Shown here: piece after piece, positions 26,663-35,224 of the stretch
How the letters are laid out: every line of letters starts with the position of its first letter
Position numbering within the stretch: the first letter of the stretch is position 1
From: CAWGJF01 sp963822905
GTDB lineage: Bacteria > Bacteroidota > Ignavibacteria > Ignavibacteriales > Ignavibacteriaceae
DNA: 64,000 bases
Assembly (NCBI GenBank): GCA_963822905.1
Contig: CAWGJF010000001.1
Location: 930,001-994,000 of the forward strand
Direction: 5' to 3'
Made by a program: the position numbers and the translations under genes
The notes under the pieces: model-generated
The model's database searches: none
Told to the model about the DNA's origin: nothing
The model's input: only the letters and a program-made list of their open reading frames with translations

Positions 26663-28255
26663 TTATCTAAAGTCGCTGATAATTTTATCAACCTCAGTCT
26701 CTGTCATTCCATTCCCAAGAATTTTTGGCTTTAGATCTTTAGCAGTTTCTGGTGTTGCTTTATCTACTCTCAAATATTGGTATGTATCTTTTAATGGAAG
26801 ATTACCGGCTCTGGCTTTCAATCTTTCTTCAATCTCTTTCATGAACCAATCTGATTTGCCTTTGTATTTTTGAATATCAAATCCAGCTATGCTTTTTCCA
26901 TGATTGACCGGGTTTGTTTCAAAGGCAAGACTTTTAACATTTATTAAATGTTTAGCAGAAACATTATCTGAAATTATTGATCCTCCCCACGTGCCCGGTC
27001 CAAGTGTCATCGATGGTTCAAGTGAAGTTGTGTAACCTACAGCACCAACTGCTGCTACAGTGTTGACCAAAATTCTGAATGCAGGTTTTTCAAGAGCAAA
27101 CTTCATAATTATCGGTTGATCATTTGAATGAATTACCATTGTGTGTCCGATTCCACCAAACTTCAATAGTTCAATACATCTGTGACATCCTTCCAGCCAA
27201 CCATCAACTTTGTAAAATGCAAGAATTGGTGAAAGTTTTTCCATTGATAAAGGTTCTTTCTTTCCAACCTCGTAACAATTTGCTATTAAAACTTTTGTGT
27301 TTTCGGGAACAGAAAAACCTGCGTACTTTGCTATGAACAATGCCGACTTACCTACTATATCAGGATTGATTCTGAAATTTTGCTGAATTGCTTTTGAAAG
27401 TTTTTCTTTTTCTTCTGCATTCAAAAAATAGCAACCTTGAATTTTTGTTTCTTCAATAACAAAATCAGCAATTGAATCATCAACAATCATCGCCTGTTCA
27501 GAAGAGCACAATGTTCCGTTGTCAAAAGTAGTTCCGTAAACAATATCTGCAACAGCTTTTTTCCAGTTTGCAGTTCTTTCGATAAATGCCGGAACATTTC
27601 CTGAACCAACTCCATAAGCAGGTTTGCCAACACTGTAAGCTGCTTTGACCATCGGGTTGCTTCCGGTTGCAAGAATGATATCTACATTTTTGTCCTTCAT
27701 TAAAGCTTCTGTTCCTTCGAGAGAAACTTCTGTAAGACATTGGATTAAACCTTCAGGAGCGCCAGCTTTAACTGCTGCTTCATTAAGTATTTTTAGTGAT
27801 TCTGCTGTACAGTTTTTTGTTCTTGGATGTGGAGAAACAACAATTCCATTTCTTGCTTTTAGAGATATGAGTGCTTTAAACATTGCAGTTGAAGTTGGAT
27901 TTGTAGACGGGACAAGTGCACAAACAACTCCCATCGGTGCTGCAATCTTTAAAATCTTTCCATCTTTTTCATCTCCTATAATGCCAACTGTTTTTAAATC
28001 TTTAATAGATTCCCAAACATTTTTTGTAGCAAATTGATTCTTGATGATTTTGTGTTCAACTCTGCCAAAACCGCTTTCATCACAAGCCATCTTTGCAAGT
28101 TTTTCAGAGGCTTCATAACCGGATTTTGCCATTGCTTCAACAATTTTATCAACCTGTTTCTGACCAAAGAATTGATATTCTTTTTGTGCAGCCTTTGCTT
28201 TTGCAGCAATTTCTCTTGCCTGCTGGATGGAAAGGAGATCGTTGTCCAAAATCAT
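26663..28255 (-). CDS. acylating (CoA-dependent) aldehyde dehydrogenase
   Basis: This 530-residue member of the aldehyde dehydrogenase superfamily belongs to the AdhE-N/EutE/PduP/SauS branch. It has the coenzyme-binding block PSTNPTSTAMFKALISLKAR and a nucleotide site around ILATGSNPMVKAAYS. The catalytic cysteine is in NGTLCSSEQ (Cys250). Such enzymes interconvert an aldehyde and its acyl-CoA with NAD(H). There is no fused alcohol dehydrogenase domain and no microcompartment signal or shell gene nearby. The substrate (acetaldehyde, propionaldehyde or sulfoacetaldehyde) is undecided. The gene is monocistronic and its stop is close to that of the convergent cytidylate-kinase-like gene. Confidence 0.87.
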   Translation of the reverse strand: MILDNDLLSIQQAREIAAKAKAAQKEYQFFGQKQVDKIVEAMAKSGYEASEKLAKMACDESGFGRVEHKIIKNQFATKNVWESIKDLKTVGIIGDEKDGKILKIAAPMGVVCALVPSTNPTSTAMFKALISLKARNGIVVSPHPRTKNCTAESLKILNEAAVKAGAPEGLIQCLTEVSLEGTEALMKDKNVDIILATGSNPMVKAAYSVGKPAYGVGSGNVPAFIERTANWKKAVADIVYGTTFDNGTLCSSEQAMIVDDSIADFVIEETKIQGCYFLNAEEKEKLSKAIQQNFRINPDIVGKSALFIAKYAGFSVPENTKVLIANCYEVGKKEPLSMEKLSPILAFYKVDGWLEGCHRCIELLKFGGIGHTMVIHSNDQPIIMKFALEKPAFRILVNTVAAVGAVGYTTSLEPSMTLGPGTWGGSIISDNVSAKHLINVKSLAFETNPVNHGKSIAGFDIQKYKGKSDWFMKEIEERLKARAGNLPLKDTYQYLRVDKATPETAKDLKPKILGNGMTETEVDKIISDFR

Positions 28256-28328
28256 TTAATCCTCTTGGATAGTTGAACCAAATATATTTAATGATCAACA
28301 GAGATTCAATTTAAATCAGGAAGAAAGA

Positions 28329-29081
28329 TCAGAGTGTGTTTTTAAGTTTGTTCAAACCTGTTTTACTAACGGGGAATTGTTTGCCGTTTTTTAATATAAT
28401 TTGGTAAGATTCTTTACCGGTTTGTTCGAGATGCTGTATGAAATCAACATTAATTATATAAGATCTGTGGATCCTGATAAATGCATTTTCGTCAAGATGG
28501 TTTTCAAAATATTTCATCGTTTTTTGTTTTAGAAATCTCCCAAGATCGCTGTTAATCATAACATAATCATCCTGTGCTTCAATCCATTTTATAGTCTCGA
28601 CAGGAACTATGGAAATTTTTGGACCATCTTTTATAACGACTCTTTCAAGAAATTCTATTTTTTTGTCATTCTCATCAACAATATTTTTTATTGTTGAATC
28701 ATATTCAAATCTGTCCTGCAAATAAGTAAATGCTTTTTTGACGGCTTCATTAAATCGTTCTGCAGAAAATGGTTTTAAGAGATAATCAACTGCACTGACC
28801 TCAAAAGCTTTTATTGCATATTGATCATATGCTGTTGTAAAAATAACTATCGGTGGTTGTTCAAGAAGCTCGAGCATTTCAAAGCCTGAAATTTTTGGCA
28901 TCTGGATATCAAGAAAAACAATATCTGGTTTTAATTCATTTATTTTTTTTATTGCATCAAAACCGTTTGCACATTCACACAAAATTTCTACATCGGGAAA
29001 CTCTGACAAATAACCTTTTGTAATTTCGCGTGCCAGTTTCTCATCATCAACAATAATTGTTGTTATGTTTTTCTTACTCAT
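28329..29081 (-). CDS. LytTR-type response regulator
   Basis: The 250-residue two-domain regulator has a receiver domain (1-125) with acidic pocket VDDE (residues 11-14), phosphoacceptor Asp58 in IVFLDIQMPK and Lys in DYLLKPFS. A LytTR DNA-binding domain (about 145-250) follows, with the family block NENAFIRIHRSYIINVDFI. It lies 13 bases after the histidine kinase gene and forms a two-component pair with it. LytTR regulators often control envelope or extracellular functions. Confidence 0.93.
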   Translation of the reverse strand: MSKKNITTIIVDDEKLAREITKGYLSEFPDVEILCECANGFDAIKKINELKPDIVFLDIQMPKISGFEMLELLEQPPIVIFTTAYDQYAIKAFEVSAVDYLLKPFSAERFNEAVKKAFTYLQDRFEYDSTIKNIVDENDKKIEFLERVVIKDGPKISIVPVETIKWIEAQDDYVMINSDLGRFLKQKTMKYFENHLDENAFIRIHRSYIINVDFIQHLEQTGKESYQIILKNGKQFPVSKTGLNKLKNTL

Positions 29082-29094
29082 TTATTTATTAATA

Positions 29095-30144
29095 TTAAAT
29101 TGGAATGAACAATGACACTCTAAAAATACCATTTCCTTTATTAACTTTCATCAGGTTAGTTTCACGGTAAATAAGTTGGAGCCTTTCTTCAATATTTCTA
29201 AGCCCAACACCGGTACCTTTGTTTGGTGTAGAACTTTCGTCATAATTATTTTCGAGGACTAAACTTAGATAATTATTCTCAATTTTAGCTTTTAAACACA
29301 GCGTAACAATGTCAAGAGTTTCATAAACAGCATGCTTGATTGCATTTTCAAAAATGGGCTGCAGAATCATACTCGGTATTTCAACCGACCAGCATTTATC
29401 CCCAATTTCTTCATCATACGCAAACTTTTCCTCAAACCTGACTTTTTCTATTTCAAGATAAAGCTTTATGTTTTTTAATTCTTCTTTTAATGAATTTTTT
29501 TCTTTTTCGTTTGTTGCAAGAATAAACCGCAGAAATTCCGCAAGTTTTAAAATCATACTCCTTGCGCGTTTTGGATCGATTTCTGTTAGCGCACTCATTG
29601 AATTCAAACTATTAAAAATAAAATGCGGATTGATCTGGAATTTTAATGAACGAAGTTCTGCTTCTGTAACCAGGTTTTTTAATTCCGATTCTTTTATTGC
29701 TCTTTCCTGGAAACCTGTGTAATATATAATCATATAATAAAATGAAGTAACCAGCGCATAAAAAAGTATCCCGATAAAAAATCTCCATGGCAGAGTATTA
29801 TAGATAAAGTTTTCATATTTGACAGTGAAAGTCAGAAAAGTGTTCATCAGGTAGTACCCAATTGAGAGCCAGATTAATGTGGTAACAATTGCTCCAATTA
29901 TATGTGTACCAATAAGTTTTGAAGTTGAAGTTTTTTCAGGATGAATGTACCTGGCAGGATACCAGAGGCTTAATCCTAATCCGGCAAGAACTAAAGTATA
30001 AATAATACTGTCAAAAATTGAAATTTTTAATCCGACTTCAGTGCTAAAAAAAAGAAGTGAAAAGTTGAGTAAAACTAAAATGAACCAGCAAAGCAGGTAT
30101 ACTAAAAAGTTGCGGAAGTTTTTAAGTATCGGGTTAGTGTACAT
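29095..30144 (-). CDS. LytS/YehU-type sensor histidine kinase
   Basis: The 349-residue membrane kinase has four or five hydrophobic segments in residues 15-145. A His_kinase domain follows with phosphoacceptor His174 in FQINPHFIFNSLNSM. The C-terminal ATPase part has MILQPIFENAIKHAV (N box) and NKGTGVGLRNIEERL (G box). There is no extracytoplasmic sensor domain, so the signal is probably sensed in the membrane or through the LiaF-like protein encoded 13 bases upstream. The response regulator gene follows 13 bases downstream. Confidence 0.93.
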   Translation of the reverse strand: MYTNPILKNFRNFLVYLLCWFILVLLNFSLLFFSTEVGLKISIFDSIIYTLVLAGLGLSLWYPARYIHPEKTSTSKLIGTHIIGAIVTTLIWLSIGYYLMNTFLTFTVKYENFIYNTLPWRFFIGILFYALVTSFYYMIIYYTGFQERAIKESELKNLVTEAELRSLKFQINPHFIFNSLNSMSALTEIDPKRARSMILKLAEFLRFILATNEKEKNSLKEELKNIKLYLEIEKVRFEEKFAYDEEIGDKCWSVEIPSMILQPIFENAIKHAVYETLDIVTLCLKAKIENNYLSLVLENNYDESSTPNKGTGVGLRNIEERLQLIYRETNLMKVNKGNGIFRVSLFIPI

Positions 30145-30157
30145 TATTCAGGTTAGC

Positions 30158-30871
30158 TCAGAGATACGTTTTAACTTCGCCGCCGCCAAACAAAGTAAGG
30201 CCTTTGATTACCAATGTTCTTGACTGGTCTATGACAAGATTCGGATTGCGTATACTTTTATTAGAAAATCCGCCGAGTATTGAAGTAACATTTATAACAA
30301 TATTCCATTCTTTCGGAATAATTACAGTAGTTCCGCCAAAAACCATTAGTACATCAAGAACGTTTTCACCTTCAGCAAGTTTGCAGCTCATTAAATTAAT
30401 TTCTGATCCGCCGAAAATTGCAGTAATATTTCCGCCTTTAAAATTATCAGAATAAACAATTTTTGAACCGCCGCCAAAAACTGCCACATCATCGATCATA
30501 TCTTTTTTTACTGAGCCATCATTTCTTAAATTTTCATTTTTTTGTTTCATCCGGTTAAGAAGAATATATAACCCAAAGGCAATAAGTATTACAGGAAATA
30601 CTACCGAGCCGTTAAAATATAAATCGGGGAAAATTTTTGGAAGTAATAAAAATGCCCCAACTCCGGATAAAATACCACCGAGAACTTTTTTAGATGTATT
30701 TGCAAGAATAAATGCGCCTATGATCATCAGAAAAAATGGCCAGGAAAAAATTATTCTCGAAAACCTGAAGTCAATTATTGAAAGTGAATTGAGTAAAAAT
30801 AATCCACCGATTCCAATTAAAATTGATCCGAATATTACTCTTTTGTCTATTTGATTTCTGTCCTCTGGCAT
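30158..30871 (-). CDS. LiaF-like membrane protein
   Basis: The 237-residue protein has four predicted hydrophobic segments in residues 10-105, of the LiaF/DUF5668 type. The C-terminal half is a cell-wall-active-antibiotic-response-like beta domain (repeated FGGGSKIVYSDNFKGGNITAIFGGSEINL; VFGGTTVIIPKEWN). In Firmicutes LiaF restrains the LiaRS kinase; a similar sensory or inhibitory role for the downstream LytTR system is inferred from position only. It is first of a three-gene operon with 13-base gaps. Confidence 0.83.
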   Translation of the reverse strand: MPEDRNQIDKRVIFGSILIGIGGLFLLNSLSIIDFRFSRIIFSWPFFLMIIGAFILANTSKKVLGGILSGVGAFLLLPKIFPDLYFNGSVVFPVILIAFGLYILLNRMKQKNENLRNDGSVKKDMIDDVAVFGGGSKIVYSDNFKGGNITAIFGGSEINLMSCKLAEGENVLDVLMVFGGTTVIIPKEWNIVINVTSILGGFSNKSIRNPNLVIDQSRTLVIKGLTLFGGGEVKTYL

Positions 30872-31004
30872 AGCCGGATTCCTTTCATTTCTTTATTTTC
30901 TGATGGAAACCTATGCAATTTAGACAAGTTCTGAAAGAAAAATTCGGCGAATTGTGGAAAATATCCGGTAGGTATCGAAGTTTCGGGTTGGTTAAAATAT
31001 CATC

Positions 31005-31607
31005 TCATTTTACGGTTCTAGTACTTACAGGGAGTTTTCCATAAAGATAAAAATTTAATAGCTCTGTATAATGAGATAGTTGTTCGAAATGAGGGTCTAA
31101 TGTTCTTACGATATTAAAATCCCATTCTGCAGCATAATAATCTGTGTTCTTAAAATCTGATTCCCGATTTATATAAGCTACACCCCTTAAGAAATGTAAT
31201 TCAATATAAAAAGAACCATATTCTATTTTTTGAGTTAGTAGTTTGATAGCTCCATCTAAATCCTCCACTTCGAATTTTAGCATAACTTCTTCAATACCCG
31301 GAACTTTATAAACCCTATCTGGGATAGAGTACTTAGGTGGATAGTTTTCTACACAGTCTCCATCAAGATTTGGTGTAGGTTTAATAAAAGATTGTGATTC
31401 AGGAATTGGTTGCTCATATACAAGTTTAGGTTTATGAATAATTATTCTCTGTTGTGGTACTAAACCTTTGGTATTTCTGTGTTTTTCTAACCTTTCAATT
31501 CAGTTAGGATCATTACCCCCACTGCCTTTAGTTTTATTTCTTTGCGAAAATAAGAATGTTGTTGGTATGAATATTATGAGCAATATTGTTAAAATTATTA
31601 ATCTCAT
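31005..31607 (-). pseudogene. signal-peptide protein with TPR-like C-terminus, interrupted by TGA
   Basis: A 201-codon frame runs from ATG 31607 to the stop at 31005, broken only by an in-frame TGA at 31500-31502 (codon 36). The N-terminus is a clear signal peptide (MRLIILTILLIIFIP, then TTFLFSQ). The text around the stop reads NDPN-stop-IERLEKH, so a Trp (TGG) would fit. The C-terminal part (GAIKLLTQKIEYGSFYIEL; HFLRGVAYIN) looks like a tetratricopeptide helix pair. Reading only from the internal ATG at 31283 would give 92 residues without export signal. Nonsense mutation or base-call error; function unknown. No partner genes are obvious. Confidence 0.6.
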
Positions 31608-31716
31608 AAAACATATCTCCCAATTTTATTAAGAATAAATAGGCTAATTTTATGCCATACATTATACAATAATAAAAGGAGTATGACTTCTCAAAAAAAA
31701 TCGAAAAGAGGATTAT

Positions 31717-32946
31717 CTAAACTGATTCAGAAATGAGCTTTACTTCTTTAACTTTTTCTAAAGCCTGCTGAAGATCAAAAATCAGATCATCAACATTTTC
31801 AATTCCGACAGATAATCGAACAAGTCCATCTGTTATATTTCCAGCTTCCCGGGCTTCTTTTCCCATTGAAAAATGAGTCATGCTTGCAGGGTGTTGAATC
31901 AAAGTTTCAACCCCACCAAGGCTCACAGCTAGTTGGCAAAGTTTTACTGAATTCATCATAATTTTTCCAGCTTCTAATCCACCATCAAGTTCGAAAGTAA
32001 TCATTCCACCGTGACCTTTGTGCTGTTTTAATCCTGTTTTATATTGTGGATGGGATTTTAAACCAGGATATCTAATTGATTTTATTGCGGGATGTTTCTC
32101 TAAAAACTCTGCGACCTTTAAAGAACTTTCACAATGTCTTTCCATTCTGATTGAAAGCGTTTTTAAACCACGATGTACAAGAAACGAATTGAATGGATCA
32201 ATAACTCCACCGGTCTGGTTTAAAGTTTTACGGAATTTGGTATATGTTGATTCATCTTTTACAACAACTACACCGCCAACTACATCTGCATGACCATTTA
32301 AGAATTTTGTTAAACTGTGCATTACTACATCAGCACCAAGCAAAAGAGGATTCTGAAGAGCAGGACTCATAAAAGTATTATCAACAACTAATACAGCGTT
32401 TTTCTTGTGTGTAACTTTTGAAATCTCTTCGATATCAGAAATACAAAGCGTTGGATTGCCGGGTGTTTCTATGAAAACAATTTTAGTGTTAGGTTTGATC
32501 GCATCAACAACATTCTGAACAATTGAAGTATCAACAAACGTAGTATCAACTCCAAACTTTTTCATTATTGTGTTTAGTAACGTTGTTGTCGGTCCATAAA
32601 CAGCAGTAGAACAAACAACATGATCACCAGCTGAAAGTATACTTGCAAAAATAGTATGTGATGCAGCCATTCCGCTTGAACAGCCTATAGCTTTGTATCC
32701 GCCCTCGAGTTCAGAAATTGCATTTTCCATTGCTTCAACTGTTGGGTTTGCCATTCTTGTATAAATGTATCCTTTTTCCTCACCGGCAAAAAGAGAAGCT
32801 CCGTGTTGAGCGGATTTAAATTTAAAAGTTGAGGTTTGATATATCGGCGGAACTACTGAACCGAATTCATATTCGTCAATTCCGGAATGAACACACTTGG
32901 TTTGAAAATCTAATTTGGAATGATCTTTTGATTCTTTTTTGGACAT
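31717..32946 (-). CDS. trans-sulfuration PLP enzyme, methionine gamma-lyase / cystathionine gamma-lyase type
   Basis: This 409-residue Cys/Met-metabolism PLP enzyme has SSGMAASHTIF (residues 90-100), Tyr117 in AVYGPT, the cofactor aspartate in VVDNTF and the Schiff-base lysine in MHSLTKFLNGHADVVGG (Lys214). Overall it is closest to methionine gamma-lyases, which release methanethiol, ammonia and 2-oxobutanoate. The Cys that marks many gamma-lyases after Tyr-Gly is Pro119 here. Cystathionine gamma-synthase or gamma-lyase activity is therefore also possible. It is monocistronic, with an A/T-rich leader and GGGAGAAATAAC ahead of ATG 32946. Confidence 0.85.
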   Translation of the reverse strand: MSKKESKDHSKLDFQTKCVHSGIDEYEFGSVVPPIYQTSTFKFKSAQHGASLFAGEEKGYIYTRMANPTVEAMENAISELEGGYKAIGCSSGMAASHTIFASILSAGDHVVCSTAVYGPTTTLLNTIMKKFGVDTTFVDTSIVQNVVDAIKPNTKIVFIETPGNPTLCISDIEEISKVTHKKNAVLVVDNTFMSPALQNPLLLGADVVMHSLTKFLNGHADVVGGVVVVKDESTYTKFRKTLNQTGGVIDPFNSFLVHRGLKTLSIRMERHCESSLKVAEFLEKHPAIKSIRYPGLKSHPQYKTGLKQHKGHGGMITFELDGGLEAGKIMMNSVKLCQLAVSLGGVETLIQHPASMTHFSMGKEAREAGNITDGLVRLSVGIENVDDLIFDLQQALEKVKEVKLISESV

Positions 32947-33160
32947 GTTATTTCTCCCTTTAATTTCCCCTAAAACCGGGCAGGTTATATTTCTAATTTA
33001 TTAAATAATCGATAATAACTAATAATTGTTAATGTAAAATTAAGGAAATTCTAAGAAAGTTTAATAGATATAGTGATAATCTCCCCAATTCTTAATTTCC
33101 TTCCGAAATTCTTTATATTTCAATATAAAATTTTCAGAATTCAATCAAAGCACTTAAAAC

Positions 33161-35200
33161 TTGAGCAAAGAAAAAATAATCGTTACCTCGGCTTTGCCTT
33201 ATGCAAACGGACCAATTCATCTGGGTCACCTGAGTGGCGCATATCTTCCGGCTGATATTTATGTCAGGTATAAAAGATTAACTGGTGCGGATATTGTCTA
33301 TATCTCTGGATCTGATGAGCACGGTGTTCCAATAACAATTTCTGCTGATAAAGAAAAAGTAAACCCACAGGTAATTGTTGATCGCTTCCATAATATCAAC
33401 AAAAAAGCCTTTGAACGATTCGGGATGAGTTTTGATAATTATTCCCGCACAAGTCTGCCAATTCATCACGAAACAGCAAAAGAATTTTTCCTTGAGTTTT
33501 ACAATCGCGGTTTGTTTGTTGAAAAAAAATCAAACCAGTTTTATGACGAAAAAGCAAAAATGTTTTTACCCGACAGGTACGTAGAAGGAACCTGTCCACG
33601 CTGCGGTTACGAAGAAGCAAGAAGTGATGAATGTGAAAATTGCGGTTCACTTTATGATCCATCTGAATTAATAAATCCGAAAAGTAAAATAACTGGTGAA
33701 ACTCCTTCATTAAAAGAAACAACACATTACTATTTCCCACTTGGAAAATATCAGTCCGAGCTTGAAAAATATGTAGAGGAAATGAATAAGAAATATGGTT
33801 GGAAAGATAATGTTTTGCAGTATTGTCGTGGCTGGTTTAAAGAAGGATTAAAAGATCGTGCAATTACAAGAGATATGGATTGGGGAATAAAAGTTCCTGT
33901 TGAATCGGCAGTTGGAAAAGTAATTTACGTTTGGTTTGAGGCAGTGCTCGGATATATTTCTTCTACTAAAGAATATTCGCAAATTAAAAATGATCCTGAT
34001 CTCTGGAAAAAATACTGGCAGGATCCTGAAACAAAATACATTGCTTTTATAGGGAAGGATAATATTGTATTTCATACAATAATTTTTCCTGCAATCCTGA
34101 TGGCATGGAATGAAGGTGAAAAAGAAAAGTATTGTCTTCCTCAAAACGTACCTGCAAATGAATTTTTGAATTTTGAAGGGAAAAAATTTTCCAAGAGTCG
34201 GAATTGGGGAATTGATGTTGATGAATTCCTGGATATTTTTCCACCGGATCCACTCCGATTTACTTTGGCTGCAAACCTGCCGGAAAACAGGGACACGGAT
34301 TTTTACTGGAAAGAATTTCAGCTCAGGAATAATTCCGAGCTGGCGGATATTCTTGGCAATTTTATCAACAGGACTTTTACATTTGTATTCAAACATTTTG
34401 AGGGAAAAGTTCCTCCGGTTGGGAAGTTGGAAAAGATTGACGAAGAAATGCTAAAGACAATTTCAGAATATCCAAAAAAAGTTTCTGAACTTTTCGAAAG
34501 ATATAAAATCAAAGATGGTGTGCTTGAAATAATGAATCTTGCCCGCGATGGCAATAAATATTTTAACGATTCTGAACCTTGGAAAACTATCAAATCAGAT
34601 AAAGAAAAATGTGGAACAACTTTGAATATTTGTTTACAAGGAATCTTCACACTTGCTGAATTATTTTCTCCGGTAATTCCATTCACTTCCGAAAAAATAC
34701 TTAGGATGCTTAATTCAAAATTTGTAGATTGGCTCAAATCAGGGAATACTAATTTGAATGAAAACTTAGAACTAAATAAAGCCGAGATTTTGTTCCCTAA
34801 AATCGATGATAAGATGATAGACACTCAAATGCAGAAACTCAAAAAAGAGGAAGATAATAATTTAATTTCTGATGAAATGATTTCGTATGATGATTTTATG
34901 AAAACAAAATTAAAAGTTGCAGAAATTATTGGTGCTGACAAAATTAAAAAAAGTGATAAATTATTGAGACTTAGAGTAAGAATTGGAGAAGATGAAAAAC
35001 AGGTTATTGCAGGAATTGCAAAAAGTTATAACCCGGAAGATTTGTTAGGTAAAAAAGTGGTTGTTGTTGCAAACCTACTACCTGCAAAGCTTATGGGTGA
35101 AGAATCACATGGTATGATTTTGGCGGTTGAGGATGAGATCGGTGGACTAAATATTCTTTCAGTTGATGAGAAAGTAAAAACGGGAACAAGAGTTAAATAA
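33161..35200 (+). CDS. metG: methionyl-tRNA synthetase
   Basis: The 679-residue class I synthetase attaches methionine to tRNA(Met). It has the HIGH-type motif PIHLGHLSG (about residues 18-26), a zinc knuckle with CPRCGY and CENCGS (about 147-167), and KFSKS (about 343-347). The C-terminal EMAP/Arc1p-like tRNA-binding domain (about 575-679) reads LLRLRVRIGEDEKQVIAGIA. The start is TTG 33161, because no ATG occurs before the HIGH motif. Length is normal for the two-domain bacterial form. Confidence 0.96.
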   Translation: MSKEKIIVTSALPYANGPIHLGHLSGAYLPADIYVRYKRLTGADIVYISGSDEHGVPITISADKEKVNPQVIVDRFHNINKKAFERFGMSFDNYSRTSLPIHHETAKEFFLEFYNRGLFVEKKSNQFYDEKAKMFLPDRYVEGTCPRCGYEEARSDECENCGSLYDPSELINPKSKITGETPSLKETTHYYFPLGKYQSELEKYVEEMNKKYGWKDNVLQYCRGWFKEGLKDRAITRDMDWGIKVPVESAVGKVIYVWFEAVLGYISSTKEYSQIKNDPDLWKKYWQDPETKYIAFIGKDNIVFHTIIFPAILMAWNEGEKEKYCLPQNVPANEFLNFEGKKFSKSRNWGIDVDEFLDIFPPDPLRFTLAANLPENRDTDFYWKEFQLRNNSELADILGNFINRTFTFVFKHFEGKVPPVGKLEKIDEEMLKTISEYPKKVSELFERYKIKDGVLEIMNLARDGNKYFNDSEPWKTIKSDKEKCGTTLNICLQGIFTLAELFSPVIPFTSEKILRMLNSKFVDWLKSGNTNLNENLELNKAEILFPKIDDKMIDTQMQKLKKEEDNNLISDEMISYDDFMKTKLKVAEIIGADKIKKSDKLLRLRVRIGEDEKQVIAGIAKSYNPEDLLGKKVVVVANLLPAKLMGEESHGMILAVEDEIGGLNILSVDEKVKTGTRVK

Positions 35201-35224
35201 TTAATCTAAAATAATTAAAGGGTT

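Noticed and set aside
31005..31283. A complete 92-residue protein from the internal ATG 31283
   Set aside because: The reading frame extends upstream to a signal peptide, broken only by one TGA, so the short version is probably a remnant.
33848..34396. A 182-codon frame antisense to metG
   Set aside because: metG is unmistakable here and the antisense product has no domain features or start signal.
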